Shown: piece after piece, positions 38,682-50,718 of the stretch
Layout of the letters: each line of letters opens with the position of its first letter
Numbering within the stretch: the stretch's first letter is position 1
NCBI RefSeq assembly: GCF_000340905.1
Contig: NC_020284.1
Span: 372,001 to 436,000, forward strand
DNA length: 64,000 bases
Reading direction: 5' to 3'
Source: Candidatus Kinetoplastibacterium galatii TCC219
GTDB taxonomy: Bacteria > Pseudomonadota > Gammaproteobacteria > Burkholderiales > Burkholderiaceae_B
Translations under genes and position numbers: made by a program
The notes under the pieces: model-generated
Databases searched by the model: none
Seen by the model: the letters and a program-made list of their open reading frames with translations, nothing else
What the model was told of the DNA's origin: nothing

Positions 38682-39524
38682 TTATCTTCTAAGTGAATAG
38701 CCGGAAGCTATGCTAGCTATTATGATTATAATCATCCCTATAATATTTTTTATTTCTAGGCGCTCTAGAAAAAATATCACAGCAATAATATTTGAAAAAA
38801 TTATAATGGTGTATTGTAATGTTGCCGTTAAAAATGTTGACCCAGAAGCAAAAGCTCTGGTCAAAGATAATTGCCCGAATAATCCAGAAATACCTATCCC
38901 AATTAAATATAAATAAGATGTTTTATTTATTGATCTCCAAGAATCAATAGGAGAAGCCAAAACTCCAGATATTGTTATGGTTATTGAGAAATACAAAACA
39001 ATACGCCATTCTAATTCTCCTAACTTGCCTAGTTCTTTAATCTGCATCATCGCAAGTGCAGATAATGCACCGGATATCAATCCTAAAAAAATATAAATTA
39101 ATTGATAATCACTAAATTTACCAGGACTAATAATTATTATTACACCAATAAACCCTAACAAAACAGCAAGTAATTGGAAGATATTTTTATGATCTTTTTC
39201 ATATATAAATATCCAGGCAGCTATAAACAAAGGTCCTGTATAATTAAGGCAAGTCGCCAATGCAAGAGGGAGATTAGCTATCGAATAAATACTTAGCCAT
39301 AAAGATAAAACACCATATAAATTCCTCCGTGCATGCAAACCGTAGCTAATTGGAATTACTCTTTTAGAGAAAAAAAAAGCTGTCGCCAGTATTAAAATAA
39401 CAGAAGGCAAACCTCTAAATATCATTATTTGCGATAAGTTAGCACCATTATCTGAAGAAATTTTTATAAACATTCCCATGAATGAAAAAAAAACAGAGGC
39501 TAACAACATCCATAGAGATTGCAT
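38682..39524 (-). CDS. EamA/DMT-family membrane transporter
   Basis: This 280-residue integral membrane protein has about ten hydrophobic segments and two internal repeat halves, the architecture of the EamA (drug/metabolite transporter) family. The start MQSLWMLLASVFFSFMGMF and a LNYTGPLF segment in the first half are typical. The substrate cannot be read from sequence. Amino acid or metabolite export is common in the family, and in an endosymbiont such a permease could serve exchange with the host, which is inference. It lies 36 bp before xseB on the same strand. Confidence 0.82.
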   Translation of the reverse strand: MQSLWMLLASVFFSFMGMFIKISSDNGANLSQIMIFRGLPSVILILATAFFFSKRVIPISYGLHARRNLYGVLSLWLSIYSIANLPLALATCLNYTGPLFIAAWIFIYEKDHKNIFQLLAVLLGFIGVIIIISPGKFSDYQLIYIFLGLISGALSALAMMQIKELGKLGELEWRIVLYFSITITISGVLASPIDSWRSINKTSYLYLIGIGISGLFGQLSLTRAFASGSTFLTATLQYTIIIFSNIIAVIFFLERLEIKNIIGMIIIIIASIASGYSLRR

Positions 39525-39732
39525 TTTACATGATTCAAATTAAAAATTATTTACCAAATATAGCATTATTCAATAGTACTATAAACAGAAAACTTATTAT
39601 TTATTAATTTTTTATTTATCAAAGGATTTAGTACTAATAAAACTGATCTATAATTTCTATTAATACTTATTATGATGGATGTTAATTCAAAACAACAAAC
39701 AGACACTCATAAGCTCCGTCTATTATCTTAAA

Positions 39733-39811
<79 letters not shown>

Positions 39812-39859
39812 AAACATTGTGCAATTATAATATAAAAACAAATTAAATAAAAGGTGTTT

Positions 39860-42073
39860 TTATTTATTATCCAAAAAGCTCTTAAGTTTATCTGCCCTAC
39901 TAGGATGACGCAATTTTCTTAGCGCCTTGGCTTCTATTTGTCTAATTCTTTCTCTAGTAACATCAAACTGTTTTCCAACTTCTTCTAAAGTTTGATCTGT
40001 ATTCATTTCTATACCAAATCTCATGCGAAGTACTTTTGCTTCCCTGGGAGTAAGAGAATCCAAAACTTCTTTTACAATATTCTTCATTGATCCATGTAAA
40101 GCAGAATCAGAAGGAGCTAATGTTGTTGTATCTTCTATAAAATCACCCAAATGGGAATCATCATCATCACCAATTTGAGTTTCCATAGATATAGGTTCTT
40201 TAGCAATCTTTAATATTTTTCTAATTTTGTCTTCAGGTATATCCATTTTCTGAGATATAACAGATGGATCGGGCTCAAAACCAGTCTCTTGTAAGATTTG
40301 ACGACTGATACGATTCATTTTATTGATAGTTTCTATCATATGCACAGGAATACGAATTGTTCTAGCTTGATCTGCTATAGATCTTGTTATTGCTTGACGA
40401 ATCCACCATGTGGCATAGGTGGAAAATTTATAACCACGGCGATATTCGAATTTATCAACTGCTTTCATTAAGCCAATATTACCTTCCTGTATAAGATCTA
40501 AAAACTGTAAGCCCCTGTTAGTATATTTTTTTGCTATGGATATTACTAGACGCAAATTAGCTTCTATCATTTCTCTTTTTGCTTTTCTTGCCATGGCTTC
40601 ACCCATGGTCATTTTTTTATTAATTTCTTTAAATTCGCTAATTGGCAAAAGAATCTCATTTTGAATATCAACTAGTTTTTTTTGCAAATCTTGTATCATT
40701 GGGACATAATTTCTCAATGATTCAGAATAATTATTATTGATATTTATTTCATTAATGATCCAATTCAAATCTACTTCGTTGTTAACAAATGATCCTATGA
40801 AATAATCTCTTGACATGCCAGCTTTATCTACGCAAATATTTAAAATTGCTCTCTCTATTTGTCTTATTTTATCAATATATGATCTGATGTAATCAGCAAG
40901 TCTTTCTGCTATTTTTGCTGTAAAACGAACGCCAAGTAATTCTTCTTGTATGGATTTAAGCATAATGAAATACTCTTCAGAGCGATAGCCTTTTTCATTA
41001 TAATCCTCTTCCATTTTTTTATAAATTTTAGAAATATTGCTAAACTTTATTAGGCTCTTTGTTTTTAATTCTTCTAATTGCTTAATAGACATCCCGCCAG
41101 CAACAGGATCATCAAAATTATTATTATCTGCAACCCCAATACCAGCATACTCTTCACCATCTTCTGGATCAATTAATCCATCAACAACATCATCTATTGA
41201 AACTTGCTCATTATGAATTTTTTCTATATTTTGTAAAATATCATCCACTATTATCGGGCAAGATGAAATAGCCATAATCATATGTTTCAAGCCATCTTCT
41301 ATTCTTTTTGCTATCTCTATTTCACCTTCACGAGTTAATAGTTCTACTATACCCATTTCTCGCATATACATTCTTACTGGATCAGTAGTTCTTCCAAAAT
41401 CAGAATCGACGGTTGTTAGAGCTGCTTCTGCTTCATCCTCAACATCATCATCATTAGAAACTAACGCTGCATTCTCATTCATAAGTAGCGTATCTACATC
41501 TGGTGCCTGTTCATAGACGGTAATTCCCATATCACCAAACGTGCTAACTATACTATCAATAGCTTCAGCATCCACCAAGTCATCTGGTAAACTATCATTA
41601 ATTTCGCTATATATAAGATATCCTCTGTCTTTACCTAACTTAATTAAAGACTTAAGAATATTTCGACGCTCTTCATACTCTTCTTGAGAGATAGGTTTTC
41701 TATTTAAAACTAAATCTTTTTGCTCATTTTTTCTCTTTCTACTAATCCTTTTTTGAACTTTTAAATATGGAAGAATATCAACATCATTTTCTTCTATTTC
41801 ATCAAAAGAATCATTATCACTATCATCTGGATTATTAATGATTTTTTTAGAATTATCTTTAGAAGAATCAGCATCAAAAAATTGATCATCTAGACTATCA
41901 TTGCCAATCAAAAAATCTCTAGAATTATCACTATCTTTATTTTGCTCTAGAAAAATATCATCAGAATTATTGCTTTCTTCATCTAGGCTATAATTATTAA
42001 TAGGTTTTTTATCTTTTTTTCTAGATGTACGGATCCTCGAAATATTTTTCTCATTAGATTTAGTAAGGCTCAT
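39860..42073 (-). CDS. rpoD: RNA polymerase sigma factor RpoD (sigma-70)
   Basis: This is the 737-residue primary sigma factor. Region 1.1 begins near 130 ([13 protein letters not shown]). Region 1.2 has [11 protein letters not shown], followed by the non-conserved domain. Regions 2.1-2.4 hold [12 protein letters not shown] and [10 protein letters not shown], region 3 has RIPVHMIE, and region 4 has [28 protein letters not shown]. The first ~125 residues are an added tail: basic, then very rich in Asp, Ser and Asn, and of low complexity. It is the last gene of the rpsU-dnaG-rpoD operon, 133 bp after dnaG. Confidence 0.97.
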   Translation of the reverse strand: MSLTKSNEKNISRIRTSRKKDKKPINNYSLDEESNNSDDIFLEQNKDSDNSRDFLIGNDSLDDQFFDADSSKDNSKKIINNPDDSDNDSFDEIEENDVDILPYLKVQKRISRKRKNEQKDLVLNRKPISQEEYEERRNILKSLIKLGKDRGYLIYSEINDSLPDDLVDAEAIDSIVSTFGDMGITVYEQAPDVDTLLMNENAALVSNDDDVEDEAEAALTTVDSDFGRTTDPVRMYMREMGIVELLTREGEIEIAKRIEDGLKHMIMAISSCPIIVDDILQNIEKIHNEQVSIDDVVDGLIDPEDGEEYAGIGVADNNNFDDPVAGGMSIKQLEELKTKSLIKFSNISKIYKKMEEDYNEKGYRSEEYFIMLKSIQEELLGVRFTAKIAERLADYIRSYIDKIRQIERAILNICVDKAGMSRDYFIGSFVNNEVDLNWIINEININNNYSESLRNYVPMIQDLQKKLVDIQNEILLPISEFKEINKKMTMGEAMARKAKREMIEANLRLVISIAKKYTNRGLQFLDLIQEGNIGLMKAVDKFEYRRGYKFSTYATWWIRQAITRSIADQARTIRIPVHMIETINKMNRISRQILQETGFEPDPSVISQKMDIPEDKIRKILKIAKEPISMETQIGDDDDSHLGDFIEDTTTLAPSDSALHGSMKNIVKEVLDSLTPREAKVLRMRFGIEMNTDQTLEEVGKQFDVTRERIRQIEAKALRKLRHPSRADKLKSFLDNK

Positions 42074-42206
42074 ATAGCTTCCGTGATATTAAAATTATTA
42101 TGAACAAATAGAATAGATATTTAACATATGTAATACAAACTTCAAACAAAATACTACCGCATAAAGAATATAACTTAGAACTAGTAGCTATTAAAAAAAT
42201 ATATAA

Positions 42207-43982
42207 TCATAGATTACTTATTGCTTTAATAGATATTATTCTTTTTGATAAGTCTTTATATTTTTCCACATCTTCTTTTTCGGACAAGCCTTTTTCAACA
42301 AGAAGCTTCATATCATCTTTTATAGACTGATACTCTATAAGCAAAAGAGAATCTTCCCATTCTTTTAAAGGATCCGGTAATTTATTTTTATAAATCTGAT
42401 CCTCCTTTATAAAACTATTTATAGCCATTCCTAATTCAGAATTAGGTGTTATGATTTCCTTAATGGATTCAAAATCTTTGGAGTTTGTATTTTCTGCTAA
42501 CAAAATAAGATCTCTAATTATTTTTAGATCTGGATTTTTATCCAAAATTTCTAATTGCTGGTCTCCAATATGATCAACTAAATCCAGGTTGGATAGCAAT
42601 AGATAAAATAGCTTCTTCGTGAAAGATGGCTTAAACTTTGTGTCTCTTGTATATTTATTATTCACGTTGTCAGAATATGATAGTTTCTTTGTGTATAAAC
42701 CTCTATTATCTGTCAAATATCTTAAGTCATTTTTGCTAAAATTAAGAAGTTGTAAAGCTTCTTTCTCAATCTGAATTCTTAACATAGGGCAATTTTGCAT
42801 ATGTTTTAATACTTTACTGATTTCTGTCCAACAAGCAGCTCTACCTTCTGCTTCATTAATGGAATATTTACTAACAGAACTGTCTATTAATAATTTTGAT
42901 AGCGGTATAGATTTTTTTAAACAATCTTCAAAAGCATCCTTACCATTCTCTTTAATATATAAATCAGGATCATATCCATCTTTTAAAAACAAAAAACGAA
43001 TTTCATTACTATCTTTTATTTCTGAAATACATAGTAAGAGAGCCTTCCAGGCGGCATTTTTTCCTGCTATATCACCATCAAAACTAAATACTATTTTTTC
43101 ACTAACACTTAATAGTTTTCTTATCTGATCTTTTGTTATAGAAGTTCCTAATGCAGCCACCACATTATTTATACCATGCTGGGTTAGACTAATGACATCC
43201 ATATATCCTTCTACTACAATAACCACTCCTTTTGATTTTATGTTAGTTCTTGATTCCCATAAACCATAAAGCTCTCTACCTTTAGAGAAAATTACTGTTT
43301 CAGGTGAGTTCAAGTACTTAGGTTGAATATTAGCGATTGTTCTAGCTCCGAAACCAACTACAGCTCCATATTGATTTCTTATGGGAAACATTATACGTTC
43401 TCTGAATCTATCATATCTATTTTCATCAGATTTTTTAATAACTAACCCAACATCAATCAGATAGCTATTATTGTAGTAATCTGCAAATATATTAGATAGA
43501 GATTTATATCCGTTATCAGACCACCCCAAATTAAAAAATCTTATAAAATCATTGCTTATTCCTCTTTTTTTTAAATAAGAAATAGCCGCAGATGAAATAT
43601 TTAATAAATCAGAGTAATAAGACTGAGCTCTAATCATTAAATCTAAATATATCTTCTCTCTTTTATACTCGTCTTGAAAGTTATTATTATCAAGCATTGG
43701 TACTACCAGTCCAATTTGTGAAGCAAGTGATTTCACAGAGTCAGTAAAACTCAATCCCAAATGACTCATAAGAAAAGATATAGAATCTCCATGAACTCCA
43801 CAACCAAAACAATGGTAGGTTTTTTTTACTCTATTAACTGTAAAAGAAGGAGTTCTCTCATTATGAAACGGACATAGTCCAACAAAATTAGAGCCAGCTT
43901 TCCTTAATTGTACATACTTAGATATAACATCTAAAATATCTACACGAGTCAATAAATCTTGGATAAAAGACTTTGGTATCAA
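42207..43982 (-). CDS. dnaG: DNA primase
   Basis: DnaG makes RNA primers for replication. The 591-residue protein has the CHC2 zinc site (C37, H40, C58, C61 in CPFH...CFGCG), the catalytic N-terminal lobe with FGART, and the Toprim domain with VVIVVEGYMDV and FSFDGDIAGKNAAWKA. The C-terminal DnaB-binding helical domain is present but weakly conserved. Length is near the usual 580-660. It is the middle gene of the macromolecular synthesis operon, 22 bp after rpsU. Confidence 0.96.
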   Translation of the reverse strand: MIPKSFIQDLLTRVDILDVISKYVQLRKAGSNFVGLCPFHNERTPSFTVNRVKKTYHCFGCGVHGDSISFLMSHLGLSFTDSVKSLASQIGLVVPMLDNNNFQDEYKREKIYLDLMIRAQSYYSDLLNISSAAISYLKKRGISNDFIRFFNLGWSDNGYKSLSNIFADYYNNSYLIDVGLVIKKSDENRYDRFRERIMFPIRNQYGAVVGFGARTIANIQPKYLNSPETVIFSKGRELYGLWESRTNIKSKGVVIVVEGYMDVISLTQHGINNVVAALGTSITKDQIRKLLSVSEKIVFSFDGDIAGKNAAWKALLLCISEIKDSNEIRFLFLKDGYDPDLYIKENGKDAFEDCLKKSIPLSKLLIDSSVSKYSINEAEGRAACWTEISKVLKHMQNCPMLRIQIEKEALQLLNFSKNDLRYLTDNRGLYTKKLSYSDNVNNKYTRDTKFKPSFTKKLFYLLLSNLDLVDHIGDQQLEILDKNPDLKIIRDLILLAENTNSKDFESIKEIITPNSELGMAINSFIKEDQIYKNKLPDPLKEWEDSLLLIEYQSIKDDMKLLVEKGLSEKEDVEKYKDLSKRIISIKAISNL

Positions 43983-44004
43983 CTATCTGACTAATAAATT
44001 GACT

Positions 44005-44217
44005 TTAATACATGCGTGGTGGTAATTGCTGACTACGAATGCGCTTGTAATGTCTTTTTACAGCAGCAGCTAGTTTTCGTTTGCGCTCTGCTGTTGGTTT
44101 TTCATAAAACTCTCTGGATCTTAGCTCTGTAAGCAAACCAGTTTTTTCGATAGTACGTTTAAAGCGACGCATAGCTGATTCAAACGGTTCATTTTCTTTA
44201 AGTCTAACAATAGGCAT
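44005..44217 (-). CDS. rpsU: 30S ribosomal protein S21
   Basis: The 70-residue protein starts [21 protein letters not shown] and has the [14 protein letters not shown] segment, both diagnostic of S21, which helps mRNA-16S contact during initiation. It is the first gene of rpsU-dnaG-rpoD, so its promoter (possibly TATAAT at 44318-44323) would drive the operon. Confidence 0.97.
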   Translation of the reverse strand: MPIVRLKENEPFESAMRRFKRTIEKTGLLTELRSREFYEKPTAERKRKLAAAVKRHYKRIRSQQLPPRMY

Positions 44218-44317
44218 AGAAATAATACACTCAAAAAATTATTAAAATTTGGATCACAAGCAACATGCTAGATAAAAATAACAAAATTCACATTGCACTC
44301 ATGTTACATAACTTCTA

Positions 44318-44347
44318 ATTATAACACTATTTTAGAATAACTATTAA
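44318..44347 (-). promoter_or_regulatory. putative sigma-70 promoter of the rpsU-dnaG-rpoD operon
   Basis: TATAAT (44318-44323) and TTAATA (44342-44347) are separated by 18 bases on the minus strand. This would leave a leader of roughly 95-100 nt before rpsU. In such AT-rich DNA chance matches are common, so the support is mainly position. Confidence 0.35.
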
Positions 44348-44475
44348 TAAATCTAATCAATGAATCTATAGAAAAATTTTCATTCATAAAAGTATCACTA
44401 TAGTACATTTACAGTAGTATCGTAATATCAAGAAATTTATAACTAATGTGTAAAAATATCATTAATTAAATACAT

Positions 44476-44525
44476 AAAAATAAAAATGGTCAGATAAATT
44501 ATTAAAATACTGATATATCTGACCA
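44476..44525 (-). terminator. Rho-independent terminator of purA
   Basis: A perfect 10-bp inverted repeat (TGGTCAGATA at 44487-44496 and its complement at 44516-44525) with a 19-nt AT loop is followed on the minus strand by ATTTTTATTTTTA. It lies 40 bases after the purA stop and ends the long hfq-purA run. Confidence 0.82.
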
Positions 44526-44565
44526 CTTTCTGCATTTATAAAATATAAATATGCAAAAAGCTATA

Positions 44566-45879
<1,314 letters not shown>

Positions 45880-45902
45880 TTATATGTATATCTCTTATAC
45901 TA

Positions 45903-47060
45903 CTAAGAGATATAGCTAACCTGCCATATGCCTTCAAATAAAACTAATCTACGGTCAAACAAAAACTCATCTTGATCAGGATAATCACCTGGTAGTATTT
46001 GAACTACTATCTCCCCCTTCTTACGTAAATCACGAATTGTTTCTAACAATACATGATCTCGACCCCATGGAGCTAATATGGCTTTAGACTTTGCTAATTT
46101 TAATCCAGACGCTAATGAACGCAAATTCAGACTAAAACCAGTAGCTGGTCTAGCTCTACCAAAGGCTAAACTAACATTATCATAACGACCACCAGTAACT
46201 AACACTTCCCTCCAACCGTCAGCATAAAGGGCAAATTTAACACCAGAATGATAACCATAACCCCAAACATCAGCAAGATCAATACTTAATTGTACATTTG
46301 GCAACAAAGCATCTATCAAAATCTGCAATGAATCTAGAGCAGATATAATTCCTGGTACAGATGGTAATATTTTTCGAGCATTTAACATTACGTCATCAAC
46401 ATTTCCATATAAAGAACATACTGATTGCAGCATCTTTATAGTATCTGGTCTTATAAATTTTTTCGTTAATTCAGATATGCCAGTAACATCTTTTTCTCTT
46501 AGCAAAGAAACAACTAGATCTGAGTTACTGGAAGCATTATGATCTAGTTCTAATATGCTTCTAACTACCCCAGGATGTGACAAATCTAATATAGGTAGAT
46601 TTATACCAGCAGCATTAACTGTATCTAAAGCCATCTGAATAATTTCCAGATCAGCTTCTACTCCAGCATGTCCGTATATCTCAGCTCCAATTTGAAGAAA
46701 TTCCCTACTAGATAGAGAATCTGTTGGGCGAGCATGGAAAACATTGCCGCAATAACATAATCTAGTAACCCCGCTACGATTTAGTAAGTGAGCATCTATA
46801 CGACTAATCTGTGGAGTCATATCAGCACGAATACCCATAGTTTTACCAGATAGTTGATCTATAAGTTTACAAGTGCGTAAATTTAGGTCACTACCTGTTC
46901 CTGATAATAAGGAATCTATATATTCTACTAAAGGTGGACACACAAGCTCAAAACCATATTTCCTATATAAGTCTAACAACCTGTGACGCAAGTCTTCTAT
47001 TTGCCTAGCCTCCATAGGAAGAACATCTGCAAGATTTTCAGGAAGCAACCAATTACTCAT
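45903..47060 (-). CDS. hisZ: ATP phosphoribosyltransferase regulatory subunit HisZ
   Basis: HisZ is a catalytically inactive relative of histidyl-tRNA synthetase that activates the short form of HisG and mediates histidine feedback. The 385-residue protein has a class II synthetase-like core with a [16 protein letters not shown] motif 2 region, [10 protein letters not shown] and LQIGAEIYG. It lacks the C-terminal anticodon-binding domain seen in HisS, which is encoded separately at 53.2-54.5 kb. Its place between hflC and purA is typical of betaproteobacteria. It implies a short HisG elsewhere. Confidence 0.93.
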   Translation of the reverse strand: MSNWLLPENLADVLPMEARQIEDLRHRLLDLYRKYGFELVCPPLVEYIDSLLSGTGSDLNLRTCKLIDQLSGKTMGIRADMTPQISRIDAHLLNRSGVTRLCYCGNVFHARPTDSLSSREFLQIGAEIYGHAGVEADLEIIQMALDTVNAAGINLPILDLSHPGVVRSILELDHNASSNSDLVVSLLREKDVTGISELTKKFIRPDTIKMLQSVCSLYGNVDDVMLNARKILPSVPGIISALDSLQILIDALLPNVQLSIDLADVWGYGYHSGVKFALYADGWREVLVTGGRYDNVSLAFGRARPATGFSLNLRSLASGLKLAKSKAILAPWGRDHVLLETIRDLRKKGEIVVQILPGDYPDQDEFLFDRRLVLFEGIWQVSYIS

Positions 47061-47082
47061 GATAATGACCTTTGGGCAATAA

Positions 47083-48024
47083 TTAATAAGTATAAAATAT
47101 AAATAATAAATCAGGTATTATTATATCGTTAAATTTTTTAAAAATAAGTTCACTATCTTGTTGAGGGTTTTTAATAAATTGAAAAAACTCTGAACTCGGA
47201 TCTACAATCATAACATCGTTTTTTGTCGAGAATGAAGCTCTATAAGCATCAAGGCTTTTATAAAATTTGTAAAAATCCTTATTTTTTCCATAAGATAAGG
47301 AATATATAGAACTGGCAGATGCATCTGCATTACCCATAATTTCCTGTGCTGTAACATTTGCTTTAGCTAATATCTCTTCACGTTGTCTATCAGCTTCCGC
47401 TCTAATTTTTTCGCTTTCGGCTGCTCCAATAGATCTTAGTTCATTTGCCACACGAGTTCTCTCAGCCTCCATGCGCATATAAACAGATTTTGATATCTCA
47501 GGAGCAAATTCTATATGACGTAATCTTACATCAACAATTTCCACTCCCAATGGGCCAGCTCTATTAGCAACATTATTTAATATTTCAGACATTATTTTAG
47601 CCCTCTCTACAGAAACAACTTCTTTAACAGTTCTAATATTTACAGAAGCATTTAATGCATCTCTGATTTGGGCCTGTAATCTTTCTTGTGCTGCTCTTTC
47701 ATTACCCTCAAAAGTAACATAAAACAATCTTGGATTTGCTATCTTCCATTTAACAAAAGAATCTATCAATAAATTCTTTTTTTCTGAAGTTTGTATCCTT
47801 TCAGCGTCCTTAGATTCTATAGTTAAAACTCTTTTATCAAGAAAAACAATATTTTGAAAAGGTGATGGTAATTTAAAGTACAAACCAGGCTCACTAATTT
47901 CTCTCCTCAACTCTCCCAGAGAAAATACCAGTGCGTAATTTTGTTCACGCACAATGAACAATGTAGAACCAATAATCGATATTAATAGAAATATCCCAGA
48001 TAAAATTAAAAATATACGTTGCAT
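47083..48024 (-). CDS. hflC: HflC, modulator of FtsH protease
   Basis: This 313-residue SPFH/prohibitin-family membrane protein has a single N-terminal transmembrane helix (about 3-25), then the band-7 domain with [12 protein letters not shown] and LDKRVL, and a long helix rich in Glu, Arg and Ala ([12 protein letters not shown]). HflC pairs with HflK on the periplasmic side and cages FtsH. It lies 14 bp after hflK. Length is similar to E. coli HflC (334). Confidence 0.94.
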   Translation of the reverse strand: MQRIFLILSGIFLLISIIGSTLFIVREQNYALVFSLGELRREISEPGLYFKLPSPFQNIVFLDKRVLTIESKDAERIQTSEKKNLLIDSFVKWKIANPRLFYVTFEGNERAAQERLQAQIRDALNASVNIRTVKEVVSVERAKIMSEILNNVANRAGPLGVEIVDVRLRHIEFAPEISKSVYMRMEAERTRVANELRSIGAAESEKIRAEADRQREEILAKANVTAQEIMGNADASASSIYSLSYGKNKDFYKFYKSLDAYRASFSTKNDVMIVDPSSEFFQFIKNPQQDSELIFKKFNDIIIPDLLFIFYTY

Positions 48025-48038
48025 AATTTTATATAATA

Positions 48039-49349
48039 TTAACGGTTGCGTTGTAACTTATTCAATTCAGAAACAGATAAGTCGTTTTTTTGGTTTTCAG
48101 AATATGTCTGCTTGCTAATAATATCTTGTTTTTTATTTATAAACTGAGAATTATTATTTTGATAATTAAGTGACTCAGAGTTTATATTTGACTTGTAATT
48201 ATCATTACAATAATTATTTTGTATCATTTTATCTAATGGTAAAATCATAAAACTATTATTACTAGAATCTATCATAATCTTACTAACACTAGAGAAAATA
48301 TCTTTCATTGCTTCCAGATATAAACGATCCTTAGTTACATCAGGAGATTTTTCATATTCGGTCAGAACACTAATAAAACGAGAGGCATTACCATTAGCAT
48401 CTCCTATTATTCTTGCCTTGTAACCTTCTGCCTGTTCTATAATTCTAAAAGCCTGCCCCCTAGCTAAAGGTACAACTTGATTGGCATATGCCTGACCTTC
48501 ATTTATTTGCCTCTCTCGATCTTGACCAGCTTTGACAGCATCATCAAAGGCATCCTGAACTTGTTCTGGCGGCTGAACATTTTGTATAGCTACTGCTGTT
48601 ATTTGAATACCAGTATTATAATTATCTAATATTTTTTGCATAAGATTTTGAACTTCAGAAGCCACCAATGTTCTGCCTTCATATAAAACAAAATCCATTG
48701 TTTTTCTGCCAACAATCTCTCGCATTGATGTCTCTGCTGCTTGACGAACTGATTCATCAGGATCTCTTGTTTTAAATAAATAATTAGGAGCTCCATCAGA
48801 ATTCAGTCTGTACTGAACCACAAACTGCATATCTACTATATTTTCATCAGTTGTCAACATTAACGATTCTGTTAAAACCTTATTTCTAGAACCACCTCTA
48901 GAACCAACCTCAAATGTTCTTAGTTGTGAAATATTTACAATTTCATGTCTCTCAATCGGCGCTGGAAATATCCAGCTAAAACCAGCATGAGTTGTTTTTA
49001 AATATTTTCCGAATCTGGTAATAACAGCAACTTGACCCTCTTTGACAACAAAAAAACCACTAGCTATCCATATGATGAATAATAAAATAAATGATATTAC
49101 TAAAATATTAAAGGTGTTTTTATTGCTAAATCCATTACGTCCAAAGTTATTAGGTTCACCGTTGTTGCTCTTCTTACCAAAGATGCTGTTAATTTTTTTA
49201 TTGAAAGTATCCCATACTTCAGATAAATCAGGAGGACCTTCATTGATATTTTTATTTACTGAACTATTTGACAGGCTGTTCATTTTTCCTTCCATATCTT
49301 GTTTACGATCACAGCCTGGATCGTTTAGATTTAATAGAATCTTAGACAT
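48039..49349 (-). CDS. hflK: HflK, modulator of FtsH protease
   Basis: The 436-residue SPFH protein has a cytoplasmic N-terminal ~80 residues, one transmembrane helix near 82-102, then a band-7 domain (VKEGQVAVITRFGKY) and a predicted coiled-coil. The N-terminal segment is Asn-rich here instead of the usual Gly-rich run, probably drift toward AT-rich codons. The C-terminal ~70 residues are also Asn/Ser-rich. It forms the HflKC complex around FtsH. Its start overlaps the hflX stop by 8 bp, so the two are likely translationally coupled. Confidence 0.94.
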   Translation of the reverse strand: MSKILLNLNDPGCDRKQDMEGKMNSLSNSSVNKNINEGPPDLSEVWDTFNKKINSIFGKKSNNGEPNNFGRNGFSNKNTFNILVISFILLFIIWIASGFFVVKEGQVAVITRFGKYLKTTHAGFSWIFPAPIERHEIVNISQLRTFEVGSRGGSRNKVLTESLMLTTDENIVDMQFVVQYRLNSDGAPNYLFKTRDPDESVRQAAETSMREIVGRKTMDFVLYEGRTLVASEVQNLMQKILDNYNTGIQITAVAIQNVQPPEQVQDAFDDAVKAGQDRERQINEGQAYANQVVPLARGQAFRIIEQAEGYKARIIGDANGNASRFISVLTEYEKSPDVTKDRLYLEAMKDIFSSVSKIMIDSSNNSFMILPLDKMIQNNYCNDNYKSNINSESLNYQNNNSQFINKKQDIISKQTYSENQKNDLSVSELNKLQRNR

Positions 49350-50430
49350 TATTCCTCATTACCCTACTAGCATCCGATATTACATTTCTTAAGAGATCCA
49401 TACCATCAAGACTTACTGCGCTTATAAAAACTTTTGCCGCAAGTCCTGTACAATTATCATACAGTATCTTGGAGGCAATTTCTGATTTATCAATTTTATT
49501 GTACACTAAAACAGTGGGTATATTTGATGCCCCTATCTCCTTAATAACTTTATTTACATTTTCAATTTGATCATACATATCTTTGCTAGACGAATCTACA
49601 ACATGTAACAGCAAATCAGCGCTAGCTGTTTCCTCAAGAGTAGCATGAAATGCTTCCACTATGGAGTGCGGCAAATCTCTTATAAAGCCTACAGTATCAG
49701 ATAAGATTATATCTTTATTAACATTATTTCCTACCCATATACGTCGAGAAGTAATATCAAGAGTGGCAAATAATTGATTAGCTACGTAGACTTTATCTTT
49801 AGCAAGAACATTAAAAATAGTAGACTTCCCAGAGTTTGTATATCCTATCAAAGACACAGAGAATGCACCATTGCGCTCGCGTAATCCTTTTTGAGAAAAC
49901 CTTCTCGATTTAATCTTCTTTATACGCTCCTTTAGAATCTTTACTTTTGATCCTATTATACGACGATCCATTTCTAGCTGAGATTCACCTGGACCTCTCA
50001 TGCCTATACCACCTCTCTGACGCTCTAAATGAGTCCATAATCTAGTTAGCCTAGTTGATAGATGTTGCAATTGTGCAAGCTCAACCTGTAATTTGCCCTC
50101 ATGGCTTTTTGCTCTTAACGCAAAAATATCTAAGATCAATGATACTCGGTCAACTACCCTTATTCCCCATATTTTTTCAAGATTTCTTTGTTGAGAAGGT
50201 GATAGCGCATGATCAAACAAAACAATCTCTACAGATAAATCACTTATCAATGATAATATTTCTTGAACTTTACCAGATCCTATAAAAAACTTATTATCTG
50301 GCACATCTCTCTTAAACAACTCAACATGTACGATATCAGCTCCAGCTGATTGTGCCAACATGTTGAACTCTTCAATATCATACTGAAAATTATTGTTATT
50401 TAAATTAACACCAATAACTAATGCACGCAT
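49342..50430 (-). CDS. hflX: GTPase HflX
   Basis: HflX is a ribosome-associated GTPase that splits or rescues 70S ribosomes under stress. The 362-residue protein has an N-terminal glycine-rich domain with FFIGSGKVQEI and FDHALSPSQQRNLE, a linker with GPGESQLEMDRR, and a G domain. G1 is GYTNSGKST (196-204), the switch region DTVGFIRDLPH (G3) follows, and NKID is G4. Length is short compared with E. coli (426), mainly at the C-terminus. It sits 51 bp after hfq. Confidence 0.95.
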   Translation of the reverse strand: MRALVIGVNLNNNNFQYDIEEFNMLAQSAGADIVHVELFKRDVPDNKFFIGSGKVQEILSLISDLSVEIVLFDHALSPSQQRNLEKIWGIRVVDRVSLILDIFALRAKSHEGKLQVELAQLQHLSTRLTRLWTHLERQRGGIGMRGPGESQLEMDRRIIGSKVKILKERIKKIKSRRFSQKGLRERNGAFSVSLIGYTNSGKSTIFNVLAKDKVYVANQLFATLDITSRRIWVGNNVNKDIILSDTVGFIRDLPHSIVEAFHATLEETASADLLLHVVDSSSKDMYDQIENVNKVIKEIGASNIPTVLVYNKIDKSEIASKILYDNCTGLAAKVFISAVSLDGMDLLRNVISDASRVMRNNV

Positions 50431-50481
50431 AAGATTAATTAAAAAATATACTCATTAATAAAATTTAATCAAATTAAAAAA

Positions 50482-50718
50482 CTACTCTGAGTCAGAATTA
50501 TATTGTAGGTCTACAATACGGGAAGGGACAACAGTAGAAATAGCATGCTTATATATCATCTGAGTGACTGTATTACGTAACAGTACAACATATTGATCAA
50601 AAGCTTCAACTTGACCCTGAAGTTTAATGCCATTAACTAAATATATTGAGACTGGCACATGATCTCTACGCAATATATTTAAAAATGGATCTTGAAGCAT
50701 TTGTCCTTTATTATTCAT
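50482..50718 (-). CDS. hfq: RNA chaperone Hfq
   Basis: The 78-residue protein has both Sm motifs: the conserved [25 protein letters not shown]-terminal half and a YKHAIST-containing C-terminal half (usual Q8, F42-type and KH-motif positions are present). The disordered C-terminal tail is nearly absent, ending soon after the core. Hfq mediates small RNA-mRNA pairing. It heads the hfq-hflX-hflK-hflC-hisZ-purA run; a 387-base gap separates it from der. Confidence 0.96.
   Translation of the reverse strand: MNNKGQMLQDPFLNILRRDHVPVSIYLVNGIKLQGQVEAFDQYVVLLRNTVTQMIYKHAISTVVPSRIVDLQYNSDSE

Larger units (their letters stand above)
44218..44565. other. intergenic region between rpsU and purA
   Basis: This 348-base space on the minus strand contains the purA terminator at 44476-44525 and then the rpsU operon promoter region. 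On the minus strand a perfect TATAAT (44318-44323) has TTAATA 18 bases upstream (44342-44347), giving a possible sigma-70 promoter about 100 bases before the rpsU start. I see no RNA gene or coding frame. Confidence 0.45.

Noticed and set aside
39673..39732. A 19- or 20-codon plus-strand frame before tRNA-Ile
   Set aside because: It is short and has no clear ribosome-binding site. Possibly a remnant, but it cannot be supported.
42859..43128. An 89-codon plus-strand frame inside dnaG
   Set aside because: It is antisense to the Toprim domain of dnaG, which is clearly the coding strand.
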